A stretch of DNA of 64,000 bases, from assembly GCA_013373635.1 (NCBI GenBank), contig JABXHN010000022.1, forward strand, positions 124,001 to 188,000. The letters run 5' to 3'. The DNA is from Flavobacteriaceae bacterium (GTDB taxonomy: Bacteria > Bacteroidota > Bacteroidia > Flavobacteriales > Flavobacteriaceae). The notes beneath the pieces are model-generated. The model was not told the DNA's origin and did no database searches. It was given only the letters and a program-made list of their open reading frames with translations. A program made the position numbers and the translations under genes. This document shows, in pieces, positions 1-8,868 of this stretch (positions are counted from its first letter, which is position 1; every line of letters starts with the position of its first letter).

Positions 1-196
1 AGTTGATGATAGGGATAAAAAGTAGAATGACCCACCAAGTAGGTCTTCCGATGATTTTCATCAAGATATAGGCGTTGTAAATGGGAACTAGAGCTTCCCA
101 TGATTTTCTTCCTGCTTTTTGATAGAGTTTATAAGTTCCACCGAAGTGAATTAGTTGAATAATTCCAATAAACAATAGCCACTGTAGTCCATTCAT
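1..196 (-). CDS. lepB: Signal peptidase I, N-terminal fragment
   Basis: Partial gene running off the left edge; only the first 65 codons are present, starting at the ATG read from 194-196. The visible part has a hydrophobic helix followed by KLYQKAGRKSWEALVPIYNAY and GRPTWWVILLFIP, the N-terminal membrane extension typical of flavobacterial type I signal peptidases. The catalytic Ser/Lys region lies outside the window. Signal peptidase I removes signal peptides from secreted proteins at the cytoplasmic membrane. It follows dapB by 5 nt in the same orientation, as is usual in Flavobacteriaceae (remembered gene order). Another protein with the same N-terminal domain cannot be excluded. Confidence 0.8.
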   Translation of the reverse strand, partial: MNGLQWLLFIGIIQLIHFGGTYKLYQKAGRKSWEALVPIYNAYILMKIIGRPTWWVILLFIPIIN

Positions 197-201
197 AACT
201 T

Positions 202-900
202 CTAATTTTGATCAATAACGTCTTCCATTGAGAAGACCCCCGTTTTACCTATAATCCATTCAGCTGCAATTACGGCACCAAGAGCAAATCCCTCCCTGTT
301 GTGTGCAGTATGAGTGATATCGATGGAATCCACCTCTGTTTTATAACTGACAGTATGAGTTCCAGGAACCTCTCCTTCTCTTATGGAATGAATAGAAAGT
401 AAGTCTTTTTCAGTGGCATCGAGTTTCCACTTATCGTAATTTCCAGCTTCAATTACTCCTTCTGCTAATGTAATAGCAGTTCCACTAGGAGCATCTAATT
501 TTTTAGTGTGGTGAATTTCAGTAAGTTCAGTAGTGTACTCCTTATAGGGAGCCATTAGCTTTGCAAGAATACGATTGAGTTTGAAGAATAAATTAACTCC
601 GAGAGAATAATTAGAAGCATACATAAAGGCTCCGTTTTTATCCTTACAGTAGGTAACCGCTTCATCGTAACGATCCAGCCATCCTGTTGTTCCACTGATC
701 ACAGGAATACCTGCGTCCATACATTTGACAATATTATCAAAGGCCGCTGAAGGCATACTAAAGTCGATGGCGACATCAACTGAGGTCAAGTCTACTTCCT
801 GATCGGTATCTACAATAATGGGTATTTCATGTCCTCGATTTAAAGCGATTCCTTCAATCATTTTTCCCATTCTTCCATATCCTAATAAGGCAATCTTCAT
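202..900 (-). CDS. dapB: 4-hydroxy-tetrahydrodipicolinate reductase
   Basis: 232 aa. Cytoplasmic NAD(P)H-dependent reductase of lysine/diaminopimelate synthesis, converting hydroxy-tetrahydrodipicolinate to tetrahydrodipicolinate. The N-terminal Rossmann motif GYGRMGKMIE is at residues 7-16, and the family signature EIHHTKKLDAPSGTA lies around 128-142, including the catalytic His pair and the substrate-binding Lys. It is shorter than the E. coli enzyme (273 aa), as is common in Bacteroidota. It sits between the DUF5683 gene (3-nt gap) and lepB (5-nt gap), so it is probably co-transcribed from parA. The ATG at 900 is the natural start because the Rossmann fold begins at once. Confidence 0.96.
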   Translation of the reverse strand: MKIALLGYGRMGKMIEGIALNRGHEIPIIVDTDQEVDLTSVDVAIDFSMPSAAFDNIVKCMDAGIPVISGTTGWLDRYDEAVTYCKDKNGAFMYASNYSLGVNLFFKLNRILAKLMAPYKEYTTELTEIHHTKKLDAPSGTAITLAEGVIEAGNYDKWKLDATEKDLLSIHSIREGEVPGTHTVSYKTEVDSIDITHTAHNREGFALGAVIAAEWIIGKTGVFSMEDVIDQN

Positions 901-903
901 GTT

Positions 904-1539
904 CTAATAAGTTAAGTTAACAGTCAATCCCAATACGGGAGTATTTGTGACTGGATTGATGATCAGATCAGGATGGTAATCCAAACTGAGATCTTCATTG
1001 ACATTAAATTGTTTTAAGTGAGCATCCACATTGGCATCAATAATATTTAAGGCATACATCCCTATGGTGAGAACCAGTGAAAAATCTCTAGCTTCCTGAG
1101 CGCGTTCTTGTGCAGTTTGTAAGGAACTGTCAGAAACATCAGGTTGTCCAATCACAATTCCTGAGTCGTTTAAATCGTAATAGGGATCTGTAGTAAATCC
1201 CATACGTCTCGACTTAAAGGCATCTCTAAATTTGTGATAAACTTTATTGTTATTTACATAGGCATAAGCAGTACTTCCAATAGCGGCATAAACAAGAGGA
1301 ATTTTCCAATAGCGCTTGTTGTAGGCCTGACCTAATCCAGGTAATACTGCTGAATAAAAAGCTGCTTTAGCAGGTGCTAAAGGATTCATCTTTTGATAGT
1401 CACCACTCTCAAACCCTTCTAATTTTTCTTCTTTTTTCTTTTTTTCATTACTCATCATATACACCGATTCTGAATCCTGAGCAAGGCTTAAATTGCCAAG
1501 AATGAGAAAGAAGATAAGTAGAAGAAGCTGGTTATTCAC
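904..1539 (-). CDS. DUF5683-domain envelope protein
   Basis: 211 aa. A signal peptide spans about residues 1-20 (LLLLIFFLILGNLSLAQ), followed by a charged linker and the family core AAFYSAVLPGLGQAYNKRYWKIPLVYAAIG (quoted as two parts: AAFYSAVLPGLGQAYN and KRYWKIPLVYAAIG), with hydrophobic stretches around 60-90 and 150-165. Function is unknown. The family is found mainly in Bacteroidota and recurs between parB and dapB (remembered). Its start overlaps the end of parB by 8 nt, so it is translated from the same message. The mature protein is probably exported or membrane-bound. Confidence 0.85.
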   Translation of the reverse strand: MNNQLLLLIFFLILGNLSLAQDSESVYMMSNEKKKKEEKLEGFESGDYQKMNPLAPAKAAFYSAVLPGLGQAYNKRYWKIPLVYAAIGSTAYAYVNNNKVYHKFRDAFKSRRMGFTTDPYYDLNDSGIVIGQPDVSDSSLQTAQERAQEARDFSLVLTIGMYALNIIDANVDAHLKQFNVNEDLSLDYHPDLIINPVTNTPVLGLTVNLTY

Positions 1540-2422
1540 CTAAAATTGATTTTTTGATTTGGTTGAGTTCCTCCTCTGAAGTAAATCCTATTTCAATCTT
1601 ACCCTTACCAGAGGCATAAGTAATTTTAACTTTTGAATTTAACTGAGATTCAAAGGCTTTGCTCAAGTCTTTAATTTCTTGAGGAGTATCTGCCTTGGCT
1701 GGTTTTGCATTAGGACCTGCTTTGATTTTTTGAACCTCGCGTTCGGTTTCTCTTACCGATAGTTTTTTTGAAACAATGGTATTGTAGAGGTCTATTTGTT
1801 GCTGAGGATCTTCAAAATTAATAATGGCTTTACCGTGTCCCATAGAGATGAATCCATCGCGAATTCCCATTTGAACTAAGGGATCTAAATTGAGTAATCT
1901 CAAATAATTGGAGATCGTAGATCTTTTCTTTCCAACTCGTTTACTCATTTCTTCTTGAGTGAGATTGACCTCCTCGATCAATCGTTGATAAGATTGAGCA
2001 ATTTCAATAGGATCGAGATCTTGTCTTTGAATATTTTCAACAAGAGCCATTTCTAGAGATTCCTGATCGTTTGCAATTCTTACATAGGCAGGAATACTGC
2101 TTAGACCTGCGAATTTAGAAGCTCTAAAACGACGTTCTCCTGAGACGAGCTCGTAGGAATTAAACTTTAATTTGCGAACCGTAATGGGTTGAATAATTCC
2201 CAATTCTTTAATAGAGGAGGCTAATTCCTCGATAGCAGTTTGATCGAAATTGGTTCTAGGTTGATGTGGATTGACACTGATACAGTTTAAATCCAATTCA
2301 ATGACATTACCTACTAACTGATCTGCATTCTTATCTGATACTGTATTGATATCGTTTTTTGGATCGTTTAATAAGGCTGATAATCCTCTTCCTAAAGCCT
2401 GTTTCTTTGTTGCTTTTGCCAT
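1532..2422 (-). CDS. parB: Chromosome partitioning protein ParB
   Basis: 296 aa. CTP-dependent DNA clamp that loads at parS sites and organises the origin region with ParA. Residues 40-130 form the ParB/Srx domain with LVSGERRFRASKFAG (GERRFRA is the CTP-binding arginine box). A helix-turn-helix follows around 150-180 (LTQEEMSKRVGKKRSTISNYL), then a linker and a C-terminal dimerisation region with the usual motif KGKIEIGF near residue 273. The N-terminus KKQALGRGLSALL is the standard ParB start that contacts ParA. It lies 1 nt downstream of parA. I did not find a recognisable parS site in the window. Confidence 0.97.
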   Translation of the reverse strand: MAKATKKQALGRGLSALLNDPKNDINTVSDKNADQLVGNVIELDLNCISVNPHQPRTNFDQTAIEELASSIKELGIIQPITVRKLKFNSYELVSGERRFRASKFAGLSSIPAYVRIANDQESLEMALVENIQRQDLDPIEIAQSYQRLIEEVNLTQEEMSKRVGKKRSTISNYLRLLNLDPLVQMGIRDGFISMGHGKAIINFEDPQQQIDLYNTIVSKKLSVRETEREVQKIKAGPNAKPAKADTPQEIKDLSKAFESQLNSKVKITYASGKGKIEIGFTSEEELNQIKKSILGE

Positions 2423-2423
2423 T

Positions 2424-3188
2424 TTAACTATTATTTGAAAGTAGTTCTTGAGCTAATTTTAGATAATTATTTGCTCCAGTACTACTAGCGTCGTATTTGA
2501 TGATGGTTTCTCCATAACTCGGAGCTTCACTCAATCGAACATTTCGTTGAATGATGGTTTTAAAAACCATTTCACTAAAGTGCGTATTGACTTCATCGAC
2601 TACTTGATTGGAGAGTCGAAGTCTACTGTCAAACATGGTGAGTAATAATCCTTCAATGTCTAAGTTAGGATTGTGAAGTTTTTGAACACTCTTAATGGTG
2701 TTCAATAGCTTTCCTAGTCCCTCAAGTGCAAAGTATTCACATTGAATCGGAATGATAACTGAATGCGCTGCCGTCAAGGCATTCAAGGTCAGTAAACCTA
2801 AAGATGGTGCACAGTCGATGAGAATATAGTCATAACTGTCAACAATCGGCTTTAAAGCTTCTTTGAGCATGTATTCTCTGTACTGCTTGTCGACCAATTC
2901 AATTTCAATTGCTACTAAATCAATATGGGCAGGAATGATATCGACATTTGGAGAATTCGTAGAAACAATAGCTTCCTGCGCTGAAATCGTATGTTCTAAA
3001 AGCTGATAGGTTCCCAATTCAACCTCTTGCACATCGATGCCTAATCCTGAGGTTGCATTAGCTTGAGGATCCGCATCAATGAGGAGTACTTTCTTTTCTA
3101 GAACCCCTAAAGAAGCAGCTAAATTGACAGTTGTAGTTGTTTTGCCAACTCCACCCTTTTGATTTGCGATAGCAATAATTTTGCCCAT
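2424..3188 (-). CDS. parA: Chromosome partitioning ATPase ParA
   Basis: 254 aa from the ATG at 3186-3188 (MGKIIAIANQKGG). The longer track start at 3218 adds ten residues ahead of the conserved strand and is unlikely. The deviant Walker A box QKGGVGKTTTTVNLA spans residues 10-24, followed by DADPQANAT, Walker B (YDYILIDCAPSLG) and a C-terminal basic face (RNVRLSEAPSYG). The protein binds ATP and nucleoid DNA and moves ParB-bound origins. First gene of the parA-parB-DUF5683-dapB-lepB run. The region upstream is AT-rich, with no exact TAnnTTTG box. Confidence 0.97.
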   Translation of the reverse strand: MGKIIAIANQKGGVGKTTTTVNLAASLGVLEKKVLLIDADPQANATSGLGIDVQEVELGTYQLLEHTISAQEAIVSTNSPNVDIIPAHIDLVAIEIELVDKQYREYMLKEALKPIVDSYDYILIDCAPSLGLLTLNALTAAHSVIIPIQCEYFALEGLGKLLNTIKSVQKLHNPNLDIEGLLLTMFDSRLRLSNQVVDEVNTHFSEMVFKTIIQRNVRLSEAPSYGETIIKYDASSTGANNYLKLAQELLSNNS

Positions 3189-3314
3189 AGAACTAATGAT
3201 TTGCGGATAAAAATACAATTAAATACGCTGCTATAAAAAGGTTATTTGTTAACAGCAGTATAAAATTTACTAAAGAAATTAAAATTGTTTGATTTCCCTT
3301 GTTGATAGAGAAGC

Positions 3315-5357
3315 TTATAGCTGTTTTAAAATAAGAGAAGCTGCTTTTAAAATATTGGTACCTGGACCAAATATGAGATCCACTCCTTTGTTGTGAAGTT
3401 CAGTGTATTCGCTTTTCGGGATAATGCCTCCTAGTATGACTAGGGCTTGTGACTTATGTTTTTGTAAAGAGCTTTTAAGTTCTGGAATCAAGCTACTATG
3501 TGCTGCTGTTAAACTGGTCATGGATACAGCATCTACTTCTAATTCGACTGCCTTTTTTGCAACTTCTTCGGGAAGTTGAAAAAGAGGAGTCATATGAATT
3601 TCAAGTCCCAAATCTTCTAATGCGGATGCTACGGCCCCATAACCTCTATCGTGACCATCTTGTCCCATTTTTGACATTAAAAGGCGAGGTGCGCGACCTT
3701 TTTTCGATATATAGTCTTTTAATTGTTCTTTCACCTCTAAATAGTCTTTACTGTCTTTTACTCCTGCGAGGTACACTCCTTTTATCGGATGCGCTACAGC
3801 GGAGTATCGACCGTAAACTCGTTCTAAGGCATAGCTCATTTCACCTAAGGTAGCACCTTTTTGCGCTGCGATAACACTGAGTTCTAAAAGATTGTCAGTG
3901 TTGTTTTTGGCTCCTAAATACAATTGTTCTAGGGCCTCTTCAACTAGTTTGTTTGACCTTGATCTTTTGCGCTCTTGAATACGTTCCACTTGTTGTTTTC
4001 GCACTTTTGTACTATCGACCTTTAGTATTTTTATACTCTCATCAGCATCTGTAGTAAAAGAGTTCAGTCCAATAATCAGGGTTTTACCACTGTCAATTTC
4101 AGCTTGTTTTTCAATTGCTGCTTTCGCGATTCGCTCTTTAGGAGCTCCAGATGCTATAAATTGAGTCATTCCACCTGCATTGATAATAGATTCAATTAGT
4201 CTTGAAGCTTTTTCAATGAGATCATCAGTGAGCTGTTCCACCACATAAGAACCTCCAAATGGATCAACAGTTTTAGTGATTTTGGTTTCTAGTTGTAAGT
4301 GTAATTGAGTGTCTCTGGCAATCTTAGCCGTTTGAGGGGTCGGTAAGGTCATTGCCTCGTCAAGGGCATTGGTGTGAAGCGATTGAGTTCCTCCAAAAGC
4401 AGCAGCAGCAGCCTCTAGTGAGGTTCTACAAATATTGTTTAAAGGATTTTGAGCGGTAAGACTCCAACCACTTGTTTGACAATGGGTTCGAAGCATCAGC
4501 GATTTTGGATTCTCAGGATTGAATTCACTCATCAGTTGAGCCCATAGAACACGAGCGGCTCTCAATTTGGAAATTTCAGTAAAGTGATCCATTCCAATTC
4601 CAAAAAAGAAGGAGAGACGAGGAGCAAAATCATCGATTTTCATTCCTGTGTCTAAAGCTGTTTTTACATATTCTAATCCATCGGCTAGGGTATAGGCTAA
4701 TTCTATTTCAGCAGGGGCTCCAGCCTCTAACATATGGTAACCAGAAATACTGATTGGATTGAATTTGGGCATGTGTTCACTACAATAGGAAATGATATCA
4801 GAAACGATTTTCATCGATGCCTTCTCAGGGTAGATATAGGTGTTTCTCACCATAAATTCCTTGAGAATATCATTTTGTAAGGTGCCTCTGAGTTCATTTA
4901 AGGGTACTCCTTGATTGAGTGCACAGCAGATATAGAATGCCATTATTGGTAGAACAGCACCATTCATGGTCATGGATACGGAGATATCTTTCAGTGAAAT
5001 TCCATCGAATAGCATTTCCATATCCTCAATACTGTCAATTGCAACCCCCGATTTACCTACATCGGCATAGATGTTTTTAAAATCACTGTCGTATCCTCTG
5101 TGAGTAGGAAGATCAAAGGCTACAGAAAGCCCTGTTTGTCCACCTCTTAAATTGTTTTTGTAAAATTCATTGGATTCTTCAGCAGTTGAAAAACCAGCGT
5201 ATTGTCGAATCGTCCAAGGTTTTTTGAGGTACATACTCGCATAAGGACCTCTGAGATAGGGAGGACTTCCCGCTCCATATCCTTGGTGATCAAACTTTTT
5301 TTTAGAGGAACTCTTAGGGTATACCGGTTCTATATGTTGTAGTGACCTTCTACTCAT
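3315..5357 (-). CDS. mutB: Methylmalonyl-CoA mutase, large (catalytic, B12-binding) subunit
   Basis: 680 aa. Interconverts methylmalonyl-CoA and succinyl-CoA using adenosylcobalamin, linking propionyl-CoA metabolism to the TCA cycle. Residues 30-530 form the TIM-barrel domain (GPYASMYLKKPWTIRQYAGF; SLHTNALDEAMTLP; VDPFGGSYVVE). Residues 550-680 form the cobalamin-binding domain with DGHDRG, which supplies the histidine that ligates cobalt, then MTSLTAAH and a VILGGIIP strand. Its start overlaps the small-subunit gene by 8 nt, as expected for a heterodimer. The large subunit is somewhat shorter than the usual 700 or more residues but shows no missing motif. Confidence 0.97.
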   Translation of the reverse strand: MSRRSLQHIEPVYPKSSSKKKFDHQGYGAGSPPYLRGPYASMYLKKPWTIRQYAGFSTAEESNEFYKNNLRGGQTGLSVAFDLPTHRGYDSDFKNIYADVGKSGVAIDSIEDMEMLFDGISLKDISVSMTMNGAVLPIMAFYICCALNQGVPLNELRGTLQNDILKEFMVRNTYIYPEKASMKIVSDIISYCSEHMPKFNPISISGYHMLEAGAPAEIELAYTLADGLEYVKTALDTGMKIDDFAPRLSFFFGIGMDHFTEISKLRAARVLWAQLMSEFNPENPKSLMLRTHCQTSGWSLTAQNPLNNICRTSLEAAAAAFGGTQSLHTNALDEAMTLPTPQTAKIARDTQLHLQLETKITKTVDPFGGSYVVEQLTDDLIEKASRLIESIINAGGMTQFIASGAPKERIAKAAIEKQAEIDSGKTLIIGLNSFTTDADESIKILKVDSTKVRKQQVERIQERKRSRSNKLVEEALEQLYLGAKNNTDNLLELSVIAAQKGATLGEMSYALERVYGRYSAVAHPIKGVYLAGVKDSKDYLEVKEQLKDYISKKGRAPRLLMSKMGQDGHDRGYGAVASALEDLGLEIHMTPLFQLPEEVAKKAVELEVDAVSMTSLTAAHSSLIPELKSSLQKHKSQALVILGGIIPKSEYTELHNKGVDLIFGPGTNILKAASLILKQL

Positions 5358-6720
5358 GATTCCATCTTTTTTCTTCCCAATAGGAAGCGATTCTTCTTTT
5401 TACAATTGGAATAATTGCTGTTTTTCTAGATTTCTTTACTAGAAAGGGTTTTCGTTCTGCTACTTTTTTTAGGCGCTCCCTTTTGTCTTTAAATGCAGTT
5501 GCTCCAATGAGCACCTCTTTATTTGCTTTGTAAAGTTCGAGTTCTTTTAGATGTTGTTTCTCAATTTCTTTTTGAATACTGCCGTTTTTGAGTTGAAATA
5601 ATAAACCTTGATTCTTTTCAATGAGCTTAAATATTCCAAGTGCCTTTTGAGAAAATTGTTCGGTTAGATAGTTGATGTAATACGAACCGTTGGCAGCATC
5701 TTGATGCTCGTTTAAACCTGCTTCATTCTTGAGCAATAAGAGTTGATTTCTGATGAGTCGGTTACTGCTTTTGTTGGAATTGTAGATCAAACTGTCATGA
5801 GCAATTCCTGAAACAGTATCGGCAGTTGAAAGCACAGAGGAAAGCAGTGAATTTGAAGAACGCACCAGATTTTGAACTGAATTATAAGCTGTGTAATAAC
5901 GCGAACTCGTTTTAGAAGATAGATCGTATGAAATTTCCACATCGAAAGCCTCTAGCAGACTAGGAATCAATAAACGCAAGGCCCTAACTTTTGCAATTTC
6001 AAAGAAAAAATGAGTTCCCACACCTAGTTTGATAGTAACTCTTTTAAGGAGGTGAAGTTTGTTTTCAGCTTCAAAATAATGTAAGTATTCAGCAAGATGA
6101 GCAAGGACCATTGCTATTTGATATACATTGTTCGCTCCAGCCTCAGCGATGCTGTAATTATCGAGTTCCAAACTCGGCTGAAAACCTTGTTGTATTAATT
6201 CTAAAAATGTGGTCAGAAGTTTTAAATCACTTTTTTGATTCAAATACCAATTACCAGTTACATAGAATTTTGACAGCGGATCAATGCTAAAAACAACTTG
6301 TTTTAATTGAGAAGAAACAATTCGATCGATCAGTTCTTCGCTGAGTTGTTGAAGGCATAAATGAACCTTTATAGTGTTCAAATCAATACCCTCGACCAGT
6401 AGATTGAAGTTGCAATTAGGAGTAAAGACCTTAAAGTGAATGGATTCTGCTCCTAGATCAATCGCTTCAAGAGCTAGTTTGTTGGCTTCTACATCCTGAT
6501 AAACAGCAATAGATTCCTCAATAGACCAATCTCTTTTAGCAAAATCGATAGATTGATTAAGGTCTTCTTCAGTGTAAAAGGGTTTGATGTCGATTCCTTC
6601 TAGGCTGTGAAAAATCATTTGCTGGGCGTAATCCTCACCCTCTAGTTGAAATTGAATCATTTGTTTCCAGGCCGAAGGATTCAGCTTAGAAAAACGATTA
6701 TCAATTTCAAGTTTACTCAT
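5350..6720 (-). CDS. mutA: Methylmalonyl-CoA mutase, small subunit
   Basis: 456 aa. Non-catalytic partner of the B12-binding subunit encoded just downstream. It aligns by eye with the barrel domain of the large subunit (for example the region GVGTHFFFEIAKVRALRLL against GIGMDHFTEISKLRAARVL) but ends without a cobalamin domain and lacks DxHxxG, as expected for MutA. The sequence is much less conserved than the large subunit. It overlaps both neighbours by 8 nt (FtsB-like upstream, mutB downstream), so expression is probably translationally coupled. It is shorter than the Propionibacterium small subunit because it carries no degenerate C-terminal domain. Confidence 0.92.
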   Translation of the reverse strand: MSKLEIDNRFSKLNPSAWKQMIQFQLEGEDYAQQMIFHSLEGIDIKPFYTEEDLNQSIDFAKRDWSIEESIAVYQDVEANKLALEAIDLGAESIHFKVFTPNCNFNLLVEGIDLNTIKVHLCLQQLSEELIDRIVSSQLKQVVFSIDPLSKFYVTGNWYLNQKSDLKLLTTFLELIQQGFQPSLELDNYSIAEAGANNVYQIAMVLAHLAEYLHYFEAENKLHLLKRVTIKLGVGTHFFFEIAKVRALRLLIPSLLEAFDVEISYDLSSKTSSRYYTAYNSVQNLVRSSNSLLSSVLSTADTVSGIAHDSLIYNSNKSSNRLIRNQLLLLKNEAGLNEHQDAANGSYYINYLTEQFSQKALGIFKLIEKNQGLLFQLKNGSIQKEIEKQHLKELELYKANKEVLIGATAFKDKRERLKKVAERKPFLVKKSRKTAIIPIVKRRIASYWEEKRWNHE

Positions 6721-7051
6721 CTAATTTGTTTTTGATACTGTCTTTAAATTCAATGAGGTAGACTTCCTCATTTTTTTTCTGATAATAAAAATGCTCTCTG
6801 GCAAATTTTTCAATGGCCTTATCCGAAGATAACATCCTTACTGTTGCAGAATCTTTTGCTAATTCCTTTTTAAGATAATCTCGTTGCTCTTCAAGTTCAT
6901 TGATTTGCTTGTTGAGCTCTCTTTGTATTAAAAGAGAATTGGTGTCGAAAAACAACATCCAAATAGCAAAAATGGTCAAGATCAAGACGTATGAATTGCT
7001 CAATACTGCAAACCATTTCTTAGCTCTTAAAGACTTTATCTTTTTAAACAT
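6713..7051 (-). CDS. Septum formation initiator (FtsB/DivIC family)
   Basis: 112 aa. One membrane helix at residues 19-36 (SNSYVLILTIFAIWMLFF), followed by a coiled coil at about 40-75 (LIQRELNKQINELEEQRDYL) and a short C-terminal domain with DKAIEKFAREHFYYQKKNEEVYLI, the pattern of FtsB/DivIC proteins that bridge FtsL and FtsQ in the divisome. It sits between udk and mutA with 8-nt overlaps on both sides. The link to mutase genes is a conserved gene order rather than an obvious functional one. The family call is firm; orthology to FtsB or DivIC specifically cannot be settled here. Confidence 0.88.
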   Translation of the reverse strand: MFKKIKSLRAKKWFAVLSNSYVLILTIFAIWMLFFDTNSLLIQRELNKQINELEEQRDYLKKELAKDSATVRMLSSDKAIEKFAREHFYYQKKNEEVYLIEFKDSIKNKLDE

Positions 7052-7658
7052 TGAGCAGTTTGTTGTTTATTATCGTTTTTACAATATCGATTGCTACTGT
7101 ATTATATCTGTTGTTGGGAATAATGATGTCCACAAATTCCTTAGTAGGCTCTATAAATTCATCGTGCATCGGCTTGAGATTTTTTTGATACCAACTCAGA
7201 ACTTCCTCTGCATCCCTTCCTCGTTCTCTAGTATCTCTTTTGAGTCTTCGAATTAGACGCTCGTCAGAATCAGCATGTACAAATATTTTAATATCGTAAA
7301 GCGATCTAAGTTTAGGATCCGTCATAATGAGAATTCCCTCTACAATTAAAACCTTTGTTGGAACGATCTTGGTGTATGCTCCTGTTCTGTTGTGTTCTAC
7401 AAAAGAGTAGTGGGGTTGTTCAATCGATTTTCCTTCTTTGAGCATGTTTAAGTGCTCTTCAAGTAACTTGAAATCTATAGAGGAAGGATGGTCAAAATTA
7501 ACCTTTCTTCGCTCCTCCATATTTAGATGCGATAAATCGTTATAATAGGAGTCTTGTGAGATAACTCCTACATCTAAAGTGGATAATTCGTCAGTGATTT
7601 GATTGACGACAGTGGTTTTTCCACTTCCAGTTCCTCCTGCAATTCCAATAATTAACAT
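7044..7658 (-). CDS. udk: Uridine kinase
   Basis: 204 aa. Salvage enzyme that phosphorylates uridine and cytidine using ATP or GTP in the cytoplasm. The P-loop GIAGGTGSGKTTVV starts at residue 5. NFDHPSSID and the loop HYSFVEHNRTG are the nucleoside-binding elements of the PRK/uridine kinase family, and LIVEGILIM and RLIRRLKRDTRERGRD (lid) follow. First gene of the udk-ftsB-mutA-mutB operon; a TATCTTTG promoter box lies 16 nt upstream of the ATG. Length is normal for the family. Confidence 0.96.
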   Translation of the reverse strand: MLIIGIAGGTGSGKTTVVNQITDELSTLDVGVISQDSYYNDLSHLNMEERRKVNFDHPSSIDFKLLEEHLNMLKEGKSIEQPHYSFVEHNRTGAYTKIVPTKVLIVEGILIMTDPKLRSLYDIKIFVHADSDERLIRRLKRDTRERGRDAEEVLSWYQKNLKPMHDEFIEPTKEFVDIIIPNNRYNTVAIDIVKTIINNKLLNV

Positions 7659-7674
7659 GGGCGCTCTTTTACTT

Positions 7675-7682
7675 CAAAGATA
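7675..7682 (-). promoter_or_regulatory. TAnnTTTG promoter element of the udk operon
   Basis: On the minus strand the sequence reads TATCTTTG, an exact match to the Bacteroidota -7 consensus TAnnTTTG, 16 nt before the udk start. No clear -33 TTG is visible at the usual spacing. Placement suggests a short 5-prime leader. Confidence 0.55.
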
Positions 7683-7729
7683 TAAAATTAGGCAGCATTA
7701 TCTAGGCTAATTTTTTTTACCTTCAACCT

Positions 7730-8806
7730 ATGAAATCATATCGCGTTATCGGATTGATGTCTGGAACCTCACTCGATGGTTTGGATATCGCTTACTGTAC
7801 CTTTACAAAATCAGAAAACAGTTGGAAATACAGTATCGATCATGCCCAGTGTATTGAGTACGATCAAAAATTTAAACAGCAACTCAAAGAATCAATTGAA
7901 TTGCCAGAGCAAGAGTTGAAAAAGCTCAATCTGGAATTTGGGAGATGGATTGGAAAGCAACTCAAAATCTTTGTTGAATCTAACAAGCTAGAGGTCGATT
8001 TAATCGCCTCTCATGGACATACGGTACATCATAGGCCAGATCAAGGGATTACGGTTCAGATAGGTGATGGTGCTCAAATTGCTACACAAACTGGAATTAA
8101 AACCATCTGTGATTTTAGAACACTCGACGTGAGTTTAGGAGGTCAAGGCGCACCATTGGTTCCCATAGGTGATCAATTGTTATTTTCAGAATATGAATTC
8201 TGTTTAAATCTAGGTGGTATTAGCAATATTTCATTTGAAGATCAACATGGCGTTAGAAAGGCTTTTGATGTGAGTATCGCCAATATGTTACTCAATTATT
8301 TGAGTCAAAAAATAGGAATGGAATACGACAGTCAAGGTCATCTTGCTCGAAGTGGAAGTTTGGATATTAGTCTTTTAAATCAATTGAACGAGTTGGATTT
8401 TTACAGTCAAGACGGACCTAAATCAATCGGATATGAATGGTTTACACAAGAGGTGAAACCTCTTTTTGATTCATCCCCATTAGCAATTGAGGATCTTTTG
8501 CATACAGCTTGTATTCACATCGCCTATCAGCTGGTGAAAACCATCAAAGAATACCATACAGCCGAGAGTTCAAAACTCTTAGTCACTGGAGGAGGAGCTT
8601 ATAATGACTACTTGATTGAATTGATGCGAAAAGGATTAGGTCCCAGTGTGGAAGTAGTGCTTCCTGACAGAGAGCTCATATCTTATAAAGAAGCTCTGAT
8701 TTTTGGTTTTATGGGCTTGTTAAAAGAATTAAACCAAAACAATTGTCTTAGTTCAGTTACCGGAGCCTTAAGAGATTGCTGTGCGGGAAAAGTGTATTTG
8801 CCCTAA
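7730..8806 (+). CDS. anmK: Anhydro-N-acetylmuramic acid kinase
   Basis: 358 aa. Cleaves and phosphorylates 1,6-anhydro-MurNAc, released by lytic transglycosylases, to MurNAc-6-phosphate. The N-terminal GLMSGTSLDGLDIAYC is the family signature with the ATP-binding glycines. LIASHGHTVHH, TVQIGDGAQIA, FRTLDVSLGGQGAPLVP and CLNLGGISNIS follow in the expected order, and TGGGAYN near residue 286 is the second ATPase-fold glycine loop. Length matches E. coli AnmK (369 aa). It is divergent from udk. MurQ, which takes the next step, is encoded 3 kb away in the same cluster. Confidence 0.97.
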   Translation: MKSYRVIGLMSGTSLDGLDIAYCTFTKSENSWKYSIDHAQCIEYDQKFKQQLKESIELPEQELKKLNLEFGRWIGKQLKIFVESNKLEVDLIASHGHTVHHRPDQGITVQIGDGAQIATQTGIKTICDFRTLDVSLGGQGAPLVPIGDQLLFSEYEFCLNLGGISNISFEDQHGVRKAFDVSIANMLLNYLSQKIGMEYDSQGHLARSGSLDISLLNQLNELDFYSQDGPKSIGYEWFTQEVKPLFDSSPLAIEDLLHTACIHIAYQLVKTIKEYHTAESSKLLVTGGGAYNDYLIELMRKGLGPSVEVVLPDRELISYKEALIFGFMGLLKELNQNNCLSSVTGALRDCCAGKVYLP

Positions 8807-8814
8807 ATAAAAAA

Positions 8815-8844
8815 CGGCAGGCTGAAGAGGGTATCAGCCTACCG
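8815..8844 (-). terminator. Terminator of the NagB-LmbE gene
   Basis: Imperfect stem CGGCAGGCTGA / TCAGCCTACCG with an 8-nt loop. Read on the minus strand it is followed by TTTTTTATTT, so it is a Rho-independent terminator for the fusion gene. It may also slow transcription from anmK, which ends 9 nt away on the other strand. Confidence 0.8.
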
Positions 8845-8868
8845 CTACCAAACTTAAACTTACAACAT

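Noticed and set aside
3500-3853. 117-aa plus-strand ORF inside mutB
   Set aside because: Complementary shadow of the cobalamin-binding domain of the mutase; Leu-rich composition typical of antisense frames.
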